Shown here piece by piece: positions 16,277-24,590 of a DNA stretch of 39,055 bases (the stretch's first letter is position 1; the number at the start of each line of letters is the position of its first letter). Source of the DNA: Bacteroidota bacterium. Lineage in GTDB: Bacteria; Bacteroidota; Bacteroidia; B-17B0; B-17BO. Made by a program: the position numbers and the translations under genes. The notes beneath the pieces were generated by a model. That model did not search any database and was not told the DNA's origin. It worked only from the letters and a program-made list of their open reading frames with translations. The stretch is from positions 1 through 39,055 of the forward strand of contig JANXRU010000023.1 of the NCBI GenBank assembly GCA_025356715.1, given 5' to 3'.

Positions 16277-16489
16277 ATGAGCGCTTTAATGATTTCTTTA
16301 ATGGTAACAATGACAGATGTGTTTTATGGTATCGGTGATTTTTCTTATAAAATTTTCCGTCTTATGAAAAAAATTGGTCATGGCCCTAACATTATTTTAT
16401 GGCTTATTATTTTTGGTTTATTAGTTTATTGGACTATTCAAATTATTAAGCAAACAAAAGAAGCTAAGAAAAACGGAACGCTTATTTAA
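16277..16489 (+). CDS. Small single-span membrane protein, DUF6341-like
   Basis: From ATG 16277 the product is 70 residues; an in-frame TTG at 16247 would add 10, but it lies inside the -7 box and is rejected. It has an amphipathic segment (TDVFYGIGDFSYKIFRLMKK), then one strong transmembrane helix (NIILWLIIFGLLVYWTIQII) and a basic tail KQTKEAKKNG. The pattern resembles DUF6341, a tiny Flavobacteria-type protein found near DUF6427, and the DUF6427-like gene is divergent next door. It ends 22 nt before an intrinsic terminator. Function unknown. Starts at 16301 or 16310 are also possible. Confidence 0.6.
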   Translation: MSALMISLMVTMTDVFYGIGDFSYKIFRLMKKIGHGPNIILWLIIFGLLVYWTIQIIKQTKEAKKNGTLI

Positions 16490-16511
16490 GCAATAAGCCT
16501 TTATAAAATAT

Positions 16512-16542
16512 AAACCCCGATATGATATATCGGGGTTTTTTT
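16512..16542 (+). terminator. Strong intrinsic terminator
   Basis: AAACCCCGATAT (16512-16523) and ATATCGGGGTTT (16527-16538) form a perfect 12-bp stem with a 3-nt loop, followed by a run of T. It closes the DUF6341-like gene and insulates the adhesin operon, which starts at 16558. Confidence 0.92.
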
Positions 16543-16557
16543 ATATATTTACTTTGA

Positions 16558-19500
16558 ATGATTAGACTGAAAATCATAACGTTAGTAATTAGCATGGGGT
16601 TAAGTGGATTTGCTCAACGAGTTAAAACACCAAACCAACACGCCCAATCTTTTGTTCGGTTCACAGAAAATAAAAAGCAATGGGATTCTAACATTAAATA
16701 TAGAGCACAATTGGATGGAGGGGCGTTATTTATTGAAAAAAACGCAAAACTCACTTTTCATTTGTACGATAAAGACAATTATCGTAATCGTCATTTAGGT
16801 CGAATAATGGCGCCAAGCTTGAAGTATCACTCCTATAGCATTAATTATGTCGGCGCAAATCCAGAACCATTAATTATCCCAAATACAGCTTATGAGGATT
16901 ATTCGAATTACTTTATAGGAAACAATAAAAGCAGTTGGTCTTCAAATGTTAACCATTATAAAAATATTTCTATTAAAAATTTATATCGAGGAATTGACGC
17001 GGTATATAATGGCGGTAGCCAGTCTATTAAGTATAATTTTATTATACATCCAGATGGAAATCCAGGATCGGTGAAGTTGCAGTATACAGGCATAGAAAAG
17101 ATGAAGCTAAAAAACGGGGCATTGTATATTAGTACTTCCGTGAGCGAATCAATCGAACAGAAACCCTTTGTTTATCAGCTAATAGAAGGAGATACGATTG
17201 AAATACCAAGCAAATTTGTGTTAGATAAAAACACAGTTTCATTCAAATTATTAAAAGACTATAATCATTCTATCGATTTAACTATTGATCCGTTGCTTGT
17301 ATTTGCCGCATCTAGTGGCAGTACAGCAGATAATTTTGGAATGACGGCCACGTATGATTCTCGTGGAAGTTTATATACTGGAGGCACTTGTTTTGATGTT
17401 GGATACCCAACTACAGTTGGCGCATACGATGTAAGTTATAATAGTTTGCCTGGGTATACCGACGTAGTAATTACAAAATATGATTCTTCTGGTGTTTTTT
17501 TAAAATATTCTACTTACATAGGTGGTGCTGGATCTAGTGAAATTGTGACGAGTTTAATTGTAGATAAAAATGACAACCTATGTTTATATGGAGCCACAGG
17601 GTCTGTTGATTTTCCTACTACGAGTGGTTGTTATGACAATACATTTAATGGAGGCGTACCAATTGCCTTTGTGTTTAATGGCACAACGTTTAATGGCGGA
17701 ACAGATATTTATGTGGCAAAATTAAACGTTACTGGAAACACGTTGATGGCTTCTACTTATATTGGTGGTTCAGGCAATGATGGCATTAATTATAATAATG
17801 TAATTGTTTCCTATAGCTCACCTTTTGGATCAGTAACTGAATTTCCACCAGATTCATTGCAGTATAATTATGGAGATCAATACCGTGGAGAAATTCAAAT
17901 TGATAGTTTGTTTAATATCTATATTTATAGTAGTACAAAGTCGAGTGATTTTCCTACCCAAAATGCGATAGACAACACGCTTGGTGGCCAACAAGATGCT
18001 GTGCTTGTAAAATTTAATTCTAATCTTAGTTCTCTTGCATTTAGTACTTTTATAGGCGGTAGCGACAATGACGCGGGCTATTCTTTAGCTTTAGATGACA
18101 CCTTAAACATTTATATTACAGGAGGGACTCGTAGTTCCGATTTTCCTGTGACAGCAGGAAGTTATATTACAACTTATGGCGGTGGTAAATGTGATGGTTA
18201 CGTTTGTAAAATAAAAGCAAATGGATCAGCTATAATGCATAGTAGTTTTATCGGGACAAATAATTATGACCAAAGTTATTTTGTGCAATTAGATAAACAA
18301 CAACAGGTTTATTTGTATGGCCAGTCTTTAGGAAACATGCCTATAACCTCAGGCGTTTATTCGAATCCAAATAGCAAACAGTTTATTCAAATACTTAATT
18401 CTCAATTAAACACGTTAATTGCTTCGACTGTTTTTGGGAATGGAAACGGAACAATAAACATTTCTCCATCTGCGTTTTCGGTTGATTGCGCTGGCAACAT
18501 TTATATTTCTGGGTGGGGTGGTAATATTATTTTTTTAAATCCAACAACAGGCATGCCTCTTACGAGTAACGCCATTCAATCGACTACAGATTCTTATAAT
18601 TTTTATTTAATGGTACTTGGCCCAAACATGAATAGCATCTTATTTGGAAGTTATTTTGGAGGCGCCTTAAGTCATGAACATGTAGATGGCGGAACAAGTC
18701 GTTTTGATAAAAGAGGAATTATTTATCAATCCGTATGCGCGGGTTGTGGGGCAAATGATGATTTTCCTGTTAGCCCTGGAGCATGGCCTTCTGCACTATA
18801 TGGCACAAACATCAATCAATCAACTAATTGTAATAACGGCGTTTTTAAAGTTGATTTTCAATTAAATTCTGCTCAAGCAAATATGTCGGCGAACACTTTA
18901 AGCGGTTGCACTCCGTTGACAGTTAATTTTAATAATACGAGTACGGTCGGACATAGTTATTTGTGGGACTTTGGAAATAATGACACCACCTCTCAAGTAT
19001 TTAATCCAATCAAAACATTTACGGCGTCAGGCACTTATTCAGTTCATTTATATGTAAAAACATCTATTTGTAATAACTTATATGATACCGCTAACCTAGT
19101 TATTAATGTGTTTCCGCAGCCCGTAGCTGGATTTACTGCCACCGTCGATTCTTGTTCTAATATAGTTCAATTTACAAATCAATCTAATCCAATTACAGTT
19201 CCATCAAAATGGTTTTTAAATTCAGTTTTGTTTGCATCAACACAAAACGCAACACATACATTTGCTACTGCGGGAACATACACAGTTAAGCTTGTCACTA
19301 CTAACACTTTTGGATGTAAAGATTCAATCTCAAAAACAATTATCGTTCCAGTTGATTCATTGAGTATTAATCCACCTATATCTAAATGTAGTTACCAAGC
19401 TGTGCCATTTTTAGCTCAAGGAGCCGTCAGTTATACGTGGACGCCAAGTGTAGGATTATCAAATCCTTTTATTGGAAATCCAATTTGTACTGCCACTTCA

Positions 19501-20601
19501 AGCACTATATATTCCGTAACTGTTAAGCAAAATAGTTTGTTGGGAAAAGTGTGTATCAAAACATTAACAACATCCATTACAGTATATCCAAAAATAACTT
19601 CTGCGTTTACTTATAGTATTGGCGGATGCAGTAATAATGTGCAATTTACTGACGCATCAACTATAACACCCACAAGCTGGGCATGGAATTATGGCGATGG
19701 AAATTTCGGCACTACTCAAAACCCTTTGTATTTTTATAGCGCTACAGGTATTTATACCGTTTCGTTATTAGCTACAAATAGTTTCGGGTGTAAAGATTCA
19801 AGTAATCAAATTTTAAATCTTTCTGGATTTTCTCCAGTTGTAGTAAATGGATCAATTTTTAAATGTGTTCCAGATACGGTTCAATTGCAAGCAAGTGGTG
19901 GAGTGATATATTCTTGGGCACCAACACAATATTTAACAAATGCCTCAATTTCAAATCCTAAAGCTTTTCCGCCTGTTACTACTATTTATACCGTCACCAT
20001 TGGTGTTGTAAAAGGCATTGATACTTGTTTCAGTCAATTAAGCACAACTGTTTTTGTTTTCCCTTTTACTTATAATACAGCATCAATTTCGGTTTCAGCT
20101 AGTACCCTTACTTTAGGGCAAAGCGAAGTGATAACGTTAAGTGGATTCACTTATACCGGAACTATTTCATTAATACCAGATATCCCATTTACATATACAG
20201 GGAATAACACTATTACTTTTATGCCATTGAGACCAGGAGAATATAGTGTTTATTTTACGGACCAAAATAACTGTAAGCATTTATTAAAAACAATTTTTAT
20301 TGATGTTCAAACGAATGAGTGTAATGAAGGCGTTGTGTATTTGCCTACCGGATTTACACCTAATGGAGATGGAATTAATGATATTTTATTTATTCGAAGT
20401 AATTTTATTTCAGAAGTTTACTTAACTATCTATGATAGATGGGGCGAGAAATTATTTGAAACAAATGATATTAAAATTGGCTGGGATGGTTTATTTAAAG
20501 GGAAGCAGCTTGACCAAGGTGTTTATGGATATTACATGACGTTCAAATGCAATAATGGGCAAGAGTCGTTTAAAAAAGGAAACATTACATTAATGCGATG
20601 A
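16558..20601 (+). CDS. Giant T9SS-secreted adhesin: SBBP region, PKD domains, type B sorting domain
   Basis: A 1347-residue protein. A signal peptide ends near GLSGFAQ (residue 20). Residues about 30-245 form the conserved N-terminal domain often found before SBBP repeats (RFTENKKQWDSNIKYRAQLD, later YHSYSINYVGANP). About 250-770 hold SBBP-type propeller repeats (STYIGGSGNDG, STFIGGSDNDAGYSLALDD, SDFPVTAGSY). PKD-like units follow at about 780-1100 (SYLWDFGNNDTTSQ, WAWNYGDGNFGTTQNP). A gliding-motility-type C-terminal domain occupies 1261-1347 (TGFTPNGDGINDI, YDRWGEKLFETND, GWDGLFKG, GVYGYYMTFKC, KKGNITLMR). Known behaviour of this domain is export by T9SS and surface attachment with help from a PorP/SprF protein, which is encoded next with a 4-nt overlap. 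Confidence 0.93.
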   Translation: MIRLKIITLVISMGLSGFAQRVKTPNQHAQSFVRFTENKKQWDSNIKYRAQLDGGALFIEKNAKLTFHLYDKDNYRNRHLGRIMAPSLKYHSYSINYVGANPEPLIIPNTAYEDYSNYFIGNNKSSWSSNVNHYKNISIKNLYRGIDAVYNGGSQSIKYNFIIHPDGNPGSVKLQYTGIEKMKLKNGALYISTSVSESIEQKPFVYQLIEGDTIEIPSKFVLDKNTVSFKLLKDYNHSIDLTIDPLLVFAASSGSTADNFGMTATYDSRGSLYTGGTCFDVGYPTTVGAYDVSYNSLPGYTDVVITKYDSSGVFLKYSTYIGGAGSSEIVTSLIVDKNDNLCLYGATGSVDFPTTSGCYDNTFNGGVPIAFVFNGTTFNGGTDIYVAKLNVTGNTLMASTYIGGSGNDGINYNNVIVSYSSPFGSVTEFPPDSLQYNYGDQYRGEIQIDSLFNIYIYSSTKSSDFPTQNAIDNTLGGQQDAVLVKFNSNLSSLAFSTFIGGSDNDAGYSLALDDTLNIYITGGTRSSDFPVTAGSYITTYGGGKCDGYVCKIKANGSAIMHSSFIGTNNYDQSYFVQLDKQQQVYLYGQSLGNMPITSGVYSNPNSKQFIQILNSQLNTLIASTVFGNGNGTINISPSAFSVDCAGNIYISGWGGNIIFLNPTTGMPLTSNAIQSTTDSYNFYLMVLGPNMNSILFGSYFGGALSHEHVDGGTSRFDKRGIIYQSVCAGCGANDDFPVSPGAWPSALYGTNINQSTNCNNGVFKVDFQLNSAQANMSANTLSGCTPLTVNFNNTSTVGHSYLWDFGNNDTTSQVFNPIKTFTASGTYSVHLYVKTSICNNLYDTANLVINVFPQPVAGFTATVDSCSNIVQFTNQSNPITVPSKWFLNSVLFASTQNATHTFATAGTYTVKLVTTNTFGCKDSISKTIIVPVDSLSINPPISKCSYQAVPFLAQGAVSYTWTPSVGLSNPFIGNPICTATSSTIYSVTVKQNSLLGKVCIKTLTTSITVYPKITSAFTYSIGGCSNNVQFTDASTITPTSWAWNYGDGNFGTTQNPLYFYSATGIYTVSLLATNSFGCKDSSNQILNLSGFSPVVVNGSIFKCVPDTVQLQASGGVIYSWAPTQYLTNASISNPKAFPPVTTIYTVTIGVVKGIDTCFSQLSTTVFVFPFTYNTASISVSASTLTLGQSEVITLSGFTYTGTISLIPDIPFTYTGNNTITFMPLRPGEYSVYFTDQNNCKHLLKTIFIDVQTNECNEGVVYLPTGFTPNGDGINDILFIRSNFISEVYLTIYDRWGEKLFETNDIKIGWDGLFKGKQLDQGVYGYYMTFKCNNGQESFKKGNITLMR

Positions 20602-21638
20602 TGAAATGGATGAAGCAACATAACTCTTTTGTAAAACGAATAGGAGCAATTCTATTGGTAGTTGGAGTATGTAACGCATTTGCTCAAGATCCTCATTATT
20701 CAAATTGGCAAATGTCTCCACTCAATCAAAACCCTGCTAATGCAGGGATGTTCGAAGGAGATTTACGTTTTATTTTTAATTACAGAAATCAATGGCAAAG
20801 CGTAAAGGTTCCTTACAATACAATGAGTTTTGGTGTCGATTTTAATTTAAATAAATCATTAATTAAAGGCACGAACGAAGCGATTGGCATTATGTTTAAT
20901 CGTGATGCGGCGGGTGATGGAAAGTATACGATAACAGAATTTAAAGTGCCGATAAATCATAAAATCACATTTAAAAAAGATACAGGATTAATAGTAGGCT
21001 TTGGAGTTTTGGCAGGACTTACGAATATTAGTGTGGACCCAAACAAGCTTTCTTATGATAGGCAATGGGATGGTGATATTTATAATGGAGGCCTTTCTAA
21101 TGGAGAAAATTTTGTTCGGCAGTCAAAATTAATTACAGATTTTTCTTTAGGATTAATCGTTCAGAAAAAATTCAAACAGCATTTAACTGGAACTATTGGT
21201 TATGGTATTAATCACATCAATCAACCAAACATTTCTTTTAATGACACAAAGGGTGTTTTGTTAAGAATGAGGCATTCAGAGAGCTTGCAATTAAAATATA
21301 GTTTTAATCAAATTTCTGCTGTCATGTTCGAATATTATGGAAATCAACAGCAAGCTTTTAAAGAAAATTTAGTGGGATTATCTTATTATTATACAATTGA
21401 ACCTAAAACAAATACAAAATTAAATATTGGAATGTTTATGCGCATGGGTGATGCGGCAATAGCTACGGTTGGTATAGAGCATCAAAACATGAGGCTTCAA
21501 GTTTCATATGATTATAATTATTCTCAATTTAAACGAGCAACAGGAGGTAAAGGTGGATTTGAAATTTCATTCATTTACATTCATGCAAAACAAAAAACGT
21601 TTGTTCCTAAATCAAGAGTTTGCCCCATTTACATGTAA
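20598..21638 (+). CDS. PorP/SprF-family outer membrane protein (first copy)
   Basis: A 346-residue outer membrane protein with signal peptide ending in NAFAQ and the family opening DPHYSNWQMSPLNQNPANAGMF, then YRNQWQSVKVPYNTMSFGVDF. The rest is a run of amphipathic beta-strands typical of a PorP/SprF barrel. Its ATG overlaps the adhesin stop (ATGA-type), so translation is coupled. SprF helps a type B-signal adhesin, SprB, reach the surface of Flavobacterium, and this pairing suggests the same service for the adhesin upstream. The C-terminus is FVPKSRVCPIYM, shared almost exactly with the second copy at 23519. Confidence 0.92.
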   Translation: MMKWMKQHNSFVKRIGAILLVVGVCNAFAQDPHYSNWQMSPLNQNPANAGMFEGDLRFIFNYRNQWQSVKVPYNTMSFGVDFNLNKSLIKGTNEAIGIMFNRDAAGDGKYTITEFKVPINHKITFKKDTGLIVGFGVLAGLTNISVDPNKLSYDRQWDGDIYNGGLSNGENFVRQSKLITDFSLGLIVQKKFKQHLTGTIGYGINHINQPNISFNDTKGVLLRMRHSESLQLKYSFNQISAVMFEYYGNQQQAFKENLVGLSYYYTIEPKTNTKLNIGMFMRMGDAAIATVGIEHQNMRLQVSYDYNYSQFKRATGGKGGFEISFIYIHAKQKTFVPKSRVCPIYM

Positions 21639-21794
21639 CAATAGTAGAGTTTAATTTATAAAATACCCATGTTTGCCGAAACAAAAACACAATTGCGGAA
21701 CACTCAACGAAACATTGTAATAAAACATAAGCGATTGAATTAAATGATTAAACTGGGTAAACCATATGACAATAAATAATAATAATTTAAACGG

Positions 21795-23516
21795 ATGAAA
21801 AGATTGTTGATAGCATTTATATTTTTTTCTGTATTATGTTTGGTACAGACTAAAACATTTGCAACACATATTGTGGGTGGTGAAATGAACTATAAATATT
21901 TGGGATTTAATAAGTATGAAATACGTTTAACGGTTTATCGTGATTGCTGGGTTGGAGTTCCTCCGTTTGATAACCCTGCTACTGTTGGTGTTTTCGATAG
22001 TAATAACAATCCAATTCAAACTTTATTAATGTCGTTTAGAGGCTTAGATACTTTGGCCCCAAGCATTAGTGACCCATGTACAATTCCTCCACTTGATTTT
22101 TGTTATGAAGTTACTACTTATATAGATACGATTATGTTGCCACCTTTAATAGGAGGTTATCAATTATCATATCAACGTTGTTGTCGAAATATTAATATTT
22201 TAAATCTTATTAATCCTGAGTGTTTAGGAGCCACCTATTATGCCAGCATACCTGGTTCTGAAGTTGTAGCAATTAATAGTAACCCTGTTTTTAAAAATTG
22301 GCCACCTCCTTTTATTTGTGTCGATAAACAATGGGTTTTTGACAATAGCGCAATTGATGTTGATGGGGATTCTTTAGTGTATGAATTATGGCAACCATTT
22401 AATGGGTTGAATGGCTATTGTCCAATCATAAGTACAATTGCGCCAAGTACTGGCGTTAGTTGTGGAGCGCCTCCCGTCAGCTGTACTAGTACTCCAGTGC
22501 CGCCGCCATTTTATAATGTACCATGGAAATTACCTTATAGTACAACAAATATGCTTGGTGGAATTCCAATGGTCGTAAATCCTCAAACAGGTTTAGTAAC
22601 AGCGACACCAAATTTGCAAGGGTATTTTGTAATAGGAATAAAAGTAAAGGAATATCGTAATGGTGTTTTTTTGAGTGAAACAAAAAGAGATTTTCAATTA
22701 ATTGTAAAGCCTTGTCCGAGTCTTGTTGTTGCTGCAGCTCAAGCTCCTCAGGCCATTTGTGGAACCACGAGTGTTTCCTTTGGAAACAACAGTACGGGCA
22801 GTAGCTTGAATTATAATTGGTATTTTGGTGACCCAACAACTTTAGCGGATACATCTCATCTTACAACCCCAAATTATAATTATCCTGGAACTGGAAATTA
22901 TTCAGTAACCTTAGTAGCATACGTTAGTAATAAACCTTTGTGTAATGACACGGTTACAACTACTGTTGCTATTAGTAATTTATTTAAAGCAGATTTTACA
23001 TTTTCTGCAGTTCCTTGTTCTGACAATATGGTTGAGTTTAAAGGTTCTGCCCAAGGACCTCCAGGCACAACAACGGTTTGGCATTGGAATTTTGGAGATG
23101 GCGATTCATCTAGTACACAAAACCCTTTACATCACTTTTTAACAACAGGAAATTTTCCTATAACCCTAGTAACCTTTATTCCAAATTCTATTAATTGTGC
23201 AGATACGTTAGTGGCGCAAACAATCAATATCAATGCAAATCCTGATTTATTTATCCCTAATACATTTACGCCAAATAATGATGGGCATAATGATGTGTTT
23301 AGAATTCGTGGACCAAAATATGAAATATTTTATTTTGCAGTCTATAATCGTTGGGGTGAATTAGTGTTTGAAACCAATGATGAAACACAAGGTTGGGACG
23401 GTATATTTAAAGGTAAACAAGCGGATCCAGGCGTATTTGGTTATTATGTAAAAGCTAAATGTAGTGAGGGAAGCGAAGAGATTTTTAGAAAAGGAAATGT
23501 GACATTAATAAGATAA
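21795..23516 (+). CDS. Second T9SS-secreted adhesin with PKD domains and type B sorting domain
   Basis: A 573-residue secreted protein with a signal peptide ending near KTFA, then HIVGGEMNYKYLG and EIRLTVYRDCW, an opening common in Bacteroidota PKD surface proteins. The N-terminal 300 residues are rich in paired cysteines (CYEVTTY, QRCCRNI). PKD-like units follow at about 310-395 (NYNWYFGDPTT) and 396-480 (WHWNFGDGDSSSTQNP). The gliding-type C-terminal domain spans about 484-573 (IPNTFTPNNDGHNDVF, YNRWGELVFETND, GWDGIFKGKQ, KGNVTLIR). It is followed 2 nt later by its own PorP/SprF gene. The 156-nt gap upstream probably holds a separate promoter, though no clean -7 box was found. Confidence 0.92.
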   Translation: MKRLLIAFIFFSVLCLVQTKTFATHIVGGEMNYKYLGFNKYEIRLTVYRDCWVGVPPFDNPATVGVFDSNNNPIQTLLMSFRGLDTLAPSISDPCTIPPLDFCYEVTTYIDTIMLPPLIGGYQLSYQRCCRNINILNLINPECLGATYYASIPGSEVVAINSNPVFKNWPPPFICVDKQWVFDNSAIDVDGDSLVYELWQPFNGLNGYCPIISTIAPSTGVSCGAPPVSCTSTPVPPPFYNVPWKLPYSTTNMLGGIPMVVNPQTGLVTATPNLQGYFVIGIKVKEYRNGVFLSETKRDFQLIVKPCPSLVVAAAQAPQAICGTTSVSFGNNSTGSSLNYNWYFGDPTTLADTSHLTTPNYNYPGTGNYSVTLVAYVSNKPLCNDTVTTTVAISNLFKADFTFSAVPCSDNMVEFKGSAQGPPGTTTVWHWNFGDGDSSSTQNPLHHFLTTGNFPITLVTFIPNSINCADTLVAQTININANPDLFIPNTFTPNNDGHNDVFRIRGPKYEIFYFAVYNRWGELVFETNDETQGWDGIFKGKQADPGVFGYYVKAKCSEGSEEIFRKGNVTLIR

Positions 23517-23518
23517 CA

Positions 23519-24583
23519 GTGAATAGTTTTTACCATTATACTTTACAAAAAATTGGAGCTGCAAAACACTTCATTCGTTGCGTGCTTTGTGTTGTAGTTT
23601 TTTCTTTTTATGCATTTAAAACGTATAGTCAAGACATCCATTTTTCTCAATATAATGGATCAGTATTAAACCTTAACCCTGCCTTTACAGGCTTATTTGA
23701 TGGCGATTACCGAGTTAATGCCATTTATAGAAGTCAGTGGACAAGTGTTCCGGTTCCATACCGAACGATTTCCATTGCAGCTGATGGAAGATTTAAAACC
23801 AAGAAAATGAAAAGTGATTGTTTTGGTATAGGTGTTTATTTTAATAATGATAAAGCAGGAGATACGTATTACAATACCAATCAATTATATGTATCTGGTT
23901 CTTATATTCATAAATTAAATAAAGACTCAACACTTCTTTGGACAACTGGAGTTACAGCAGGTATATCAAACGGAGGGTTTAGTTATAATCGCATGACTTT
24001 TGATGAGCAATATCAAGGTAATTCCTATAGTTCATCAAATAATACAGGAGAAGCTTTTGCCAAAAACTCAACCACGTTTGGTGATTTTAATTTAGGGACT
24101 GCAGTTCAATATATACTAAAACAAAGAACATCTATTCAATATGGAATTTCTTACCATCATTTTACAAATCCTACTATTACTTATCAAAACAACACAAGCG
24201 TTCGAGTAGATGCTAAATTAAATAATTATTTGTGTGTTCAATATCCAATAGCTCCTAAATTGGATATTGTAGTTGAAGTACTTTATTCACATCAAGGTAA
24301 ATATAATGAAATCATTCCTGGAGCTCAATTACGCTATTTACTGGCAGACAAGAATAATCAATCTATTTCTATGGGCTTGTATTATAGAACCTCAGACGCT
24401 GCGATTGCACGCATAGGCTACCAGTTCAAAACCCTAACAGTAGGCATAAGTTATGATATTAATACCAGCAAATTCACTGCTGCAACTAATCGCAAAGGAG
24501 CAATAGAATTTTATGTCACGTATATTTTCAAAAAAATAATTCCATTTACGCCTAAAACGCGTGTTTGTCCTATTTATATGTAA
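23519..24583 (+). CDS. PorP/SprF-family outer membrane protein (second copy)
   Basis: A 354-residue PorP/SprF protein that begins at GTG 23519, 2 nt after the adhesin stop; no in-frame ATG occurs for a long way, so GTG is the likely start. The signal segment (about 18-38) ends at KTYSQ, giving mature DIHFSQYNGSVLNLNPAFTG, then YRSQWTSVPVPYRTISIA and a beta-barrel. Despite low identity it aligns along its length with the copy at 20598 and ends FTPKTRVCPIYM. A partner role for the adhesin upstream is inferred from gene order. Confidence 0.92.
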   Translation: MNSFYHYTLQKIGAAKHFIRCVLCVVVFSFYAFKTYSQDIHFSQYNGSVLNLNPAFTGLFDGDYRVNAIYRSQWTSVPVPYRTISIAADGRFKTKKMKSDCFGIGVYFNNDKAGDTYYNTNQLYVSGSYIHKLNKDSTLLWTTGVTAGISNGGFSYNRMTFDEQYQGNSYSSSNNTGEAFAKNSTTFGDFNLGTAVQYILKQRTSIQYGISYHHFTNPTITYQNNTSVRVDAKLNNYLCVQYPIAPKLDIVVEVLYSHQGKYNEIIPGAQLRYLLADKNNQSISMGLYYRTSDAAIARIGYQFKTLTVGISYDINTSKFTAATNRKGAIEFYVTYIFKKIIPFTPKTRVCPIYM

Positions 24584-24590
24584 TACAATT

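Noticed and set aside
21669..21743. 24-codon frame in the gap between the first PorP and second adhesin gene
   Set aside because: Too short, no recognisable family and no ribosome-binding or promoter signal; treated as chance.
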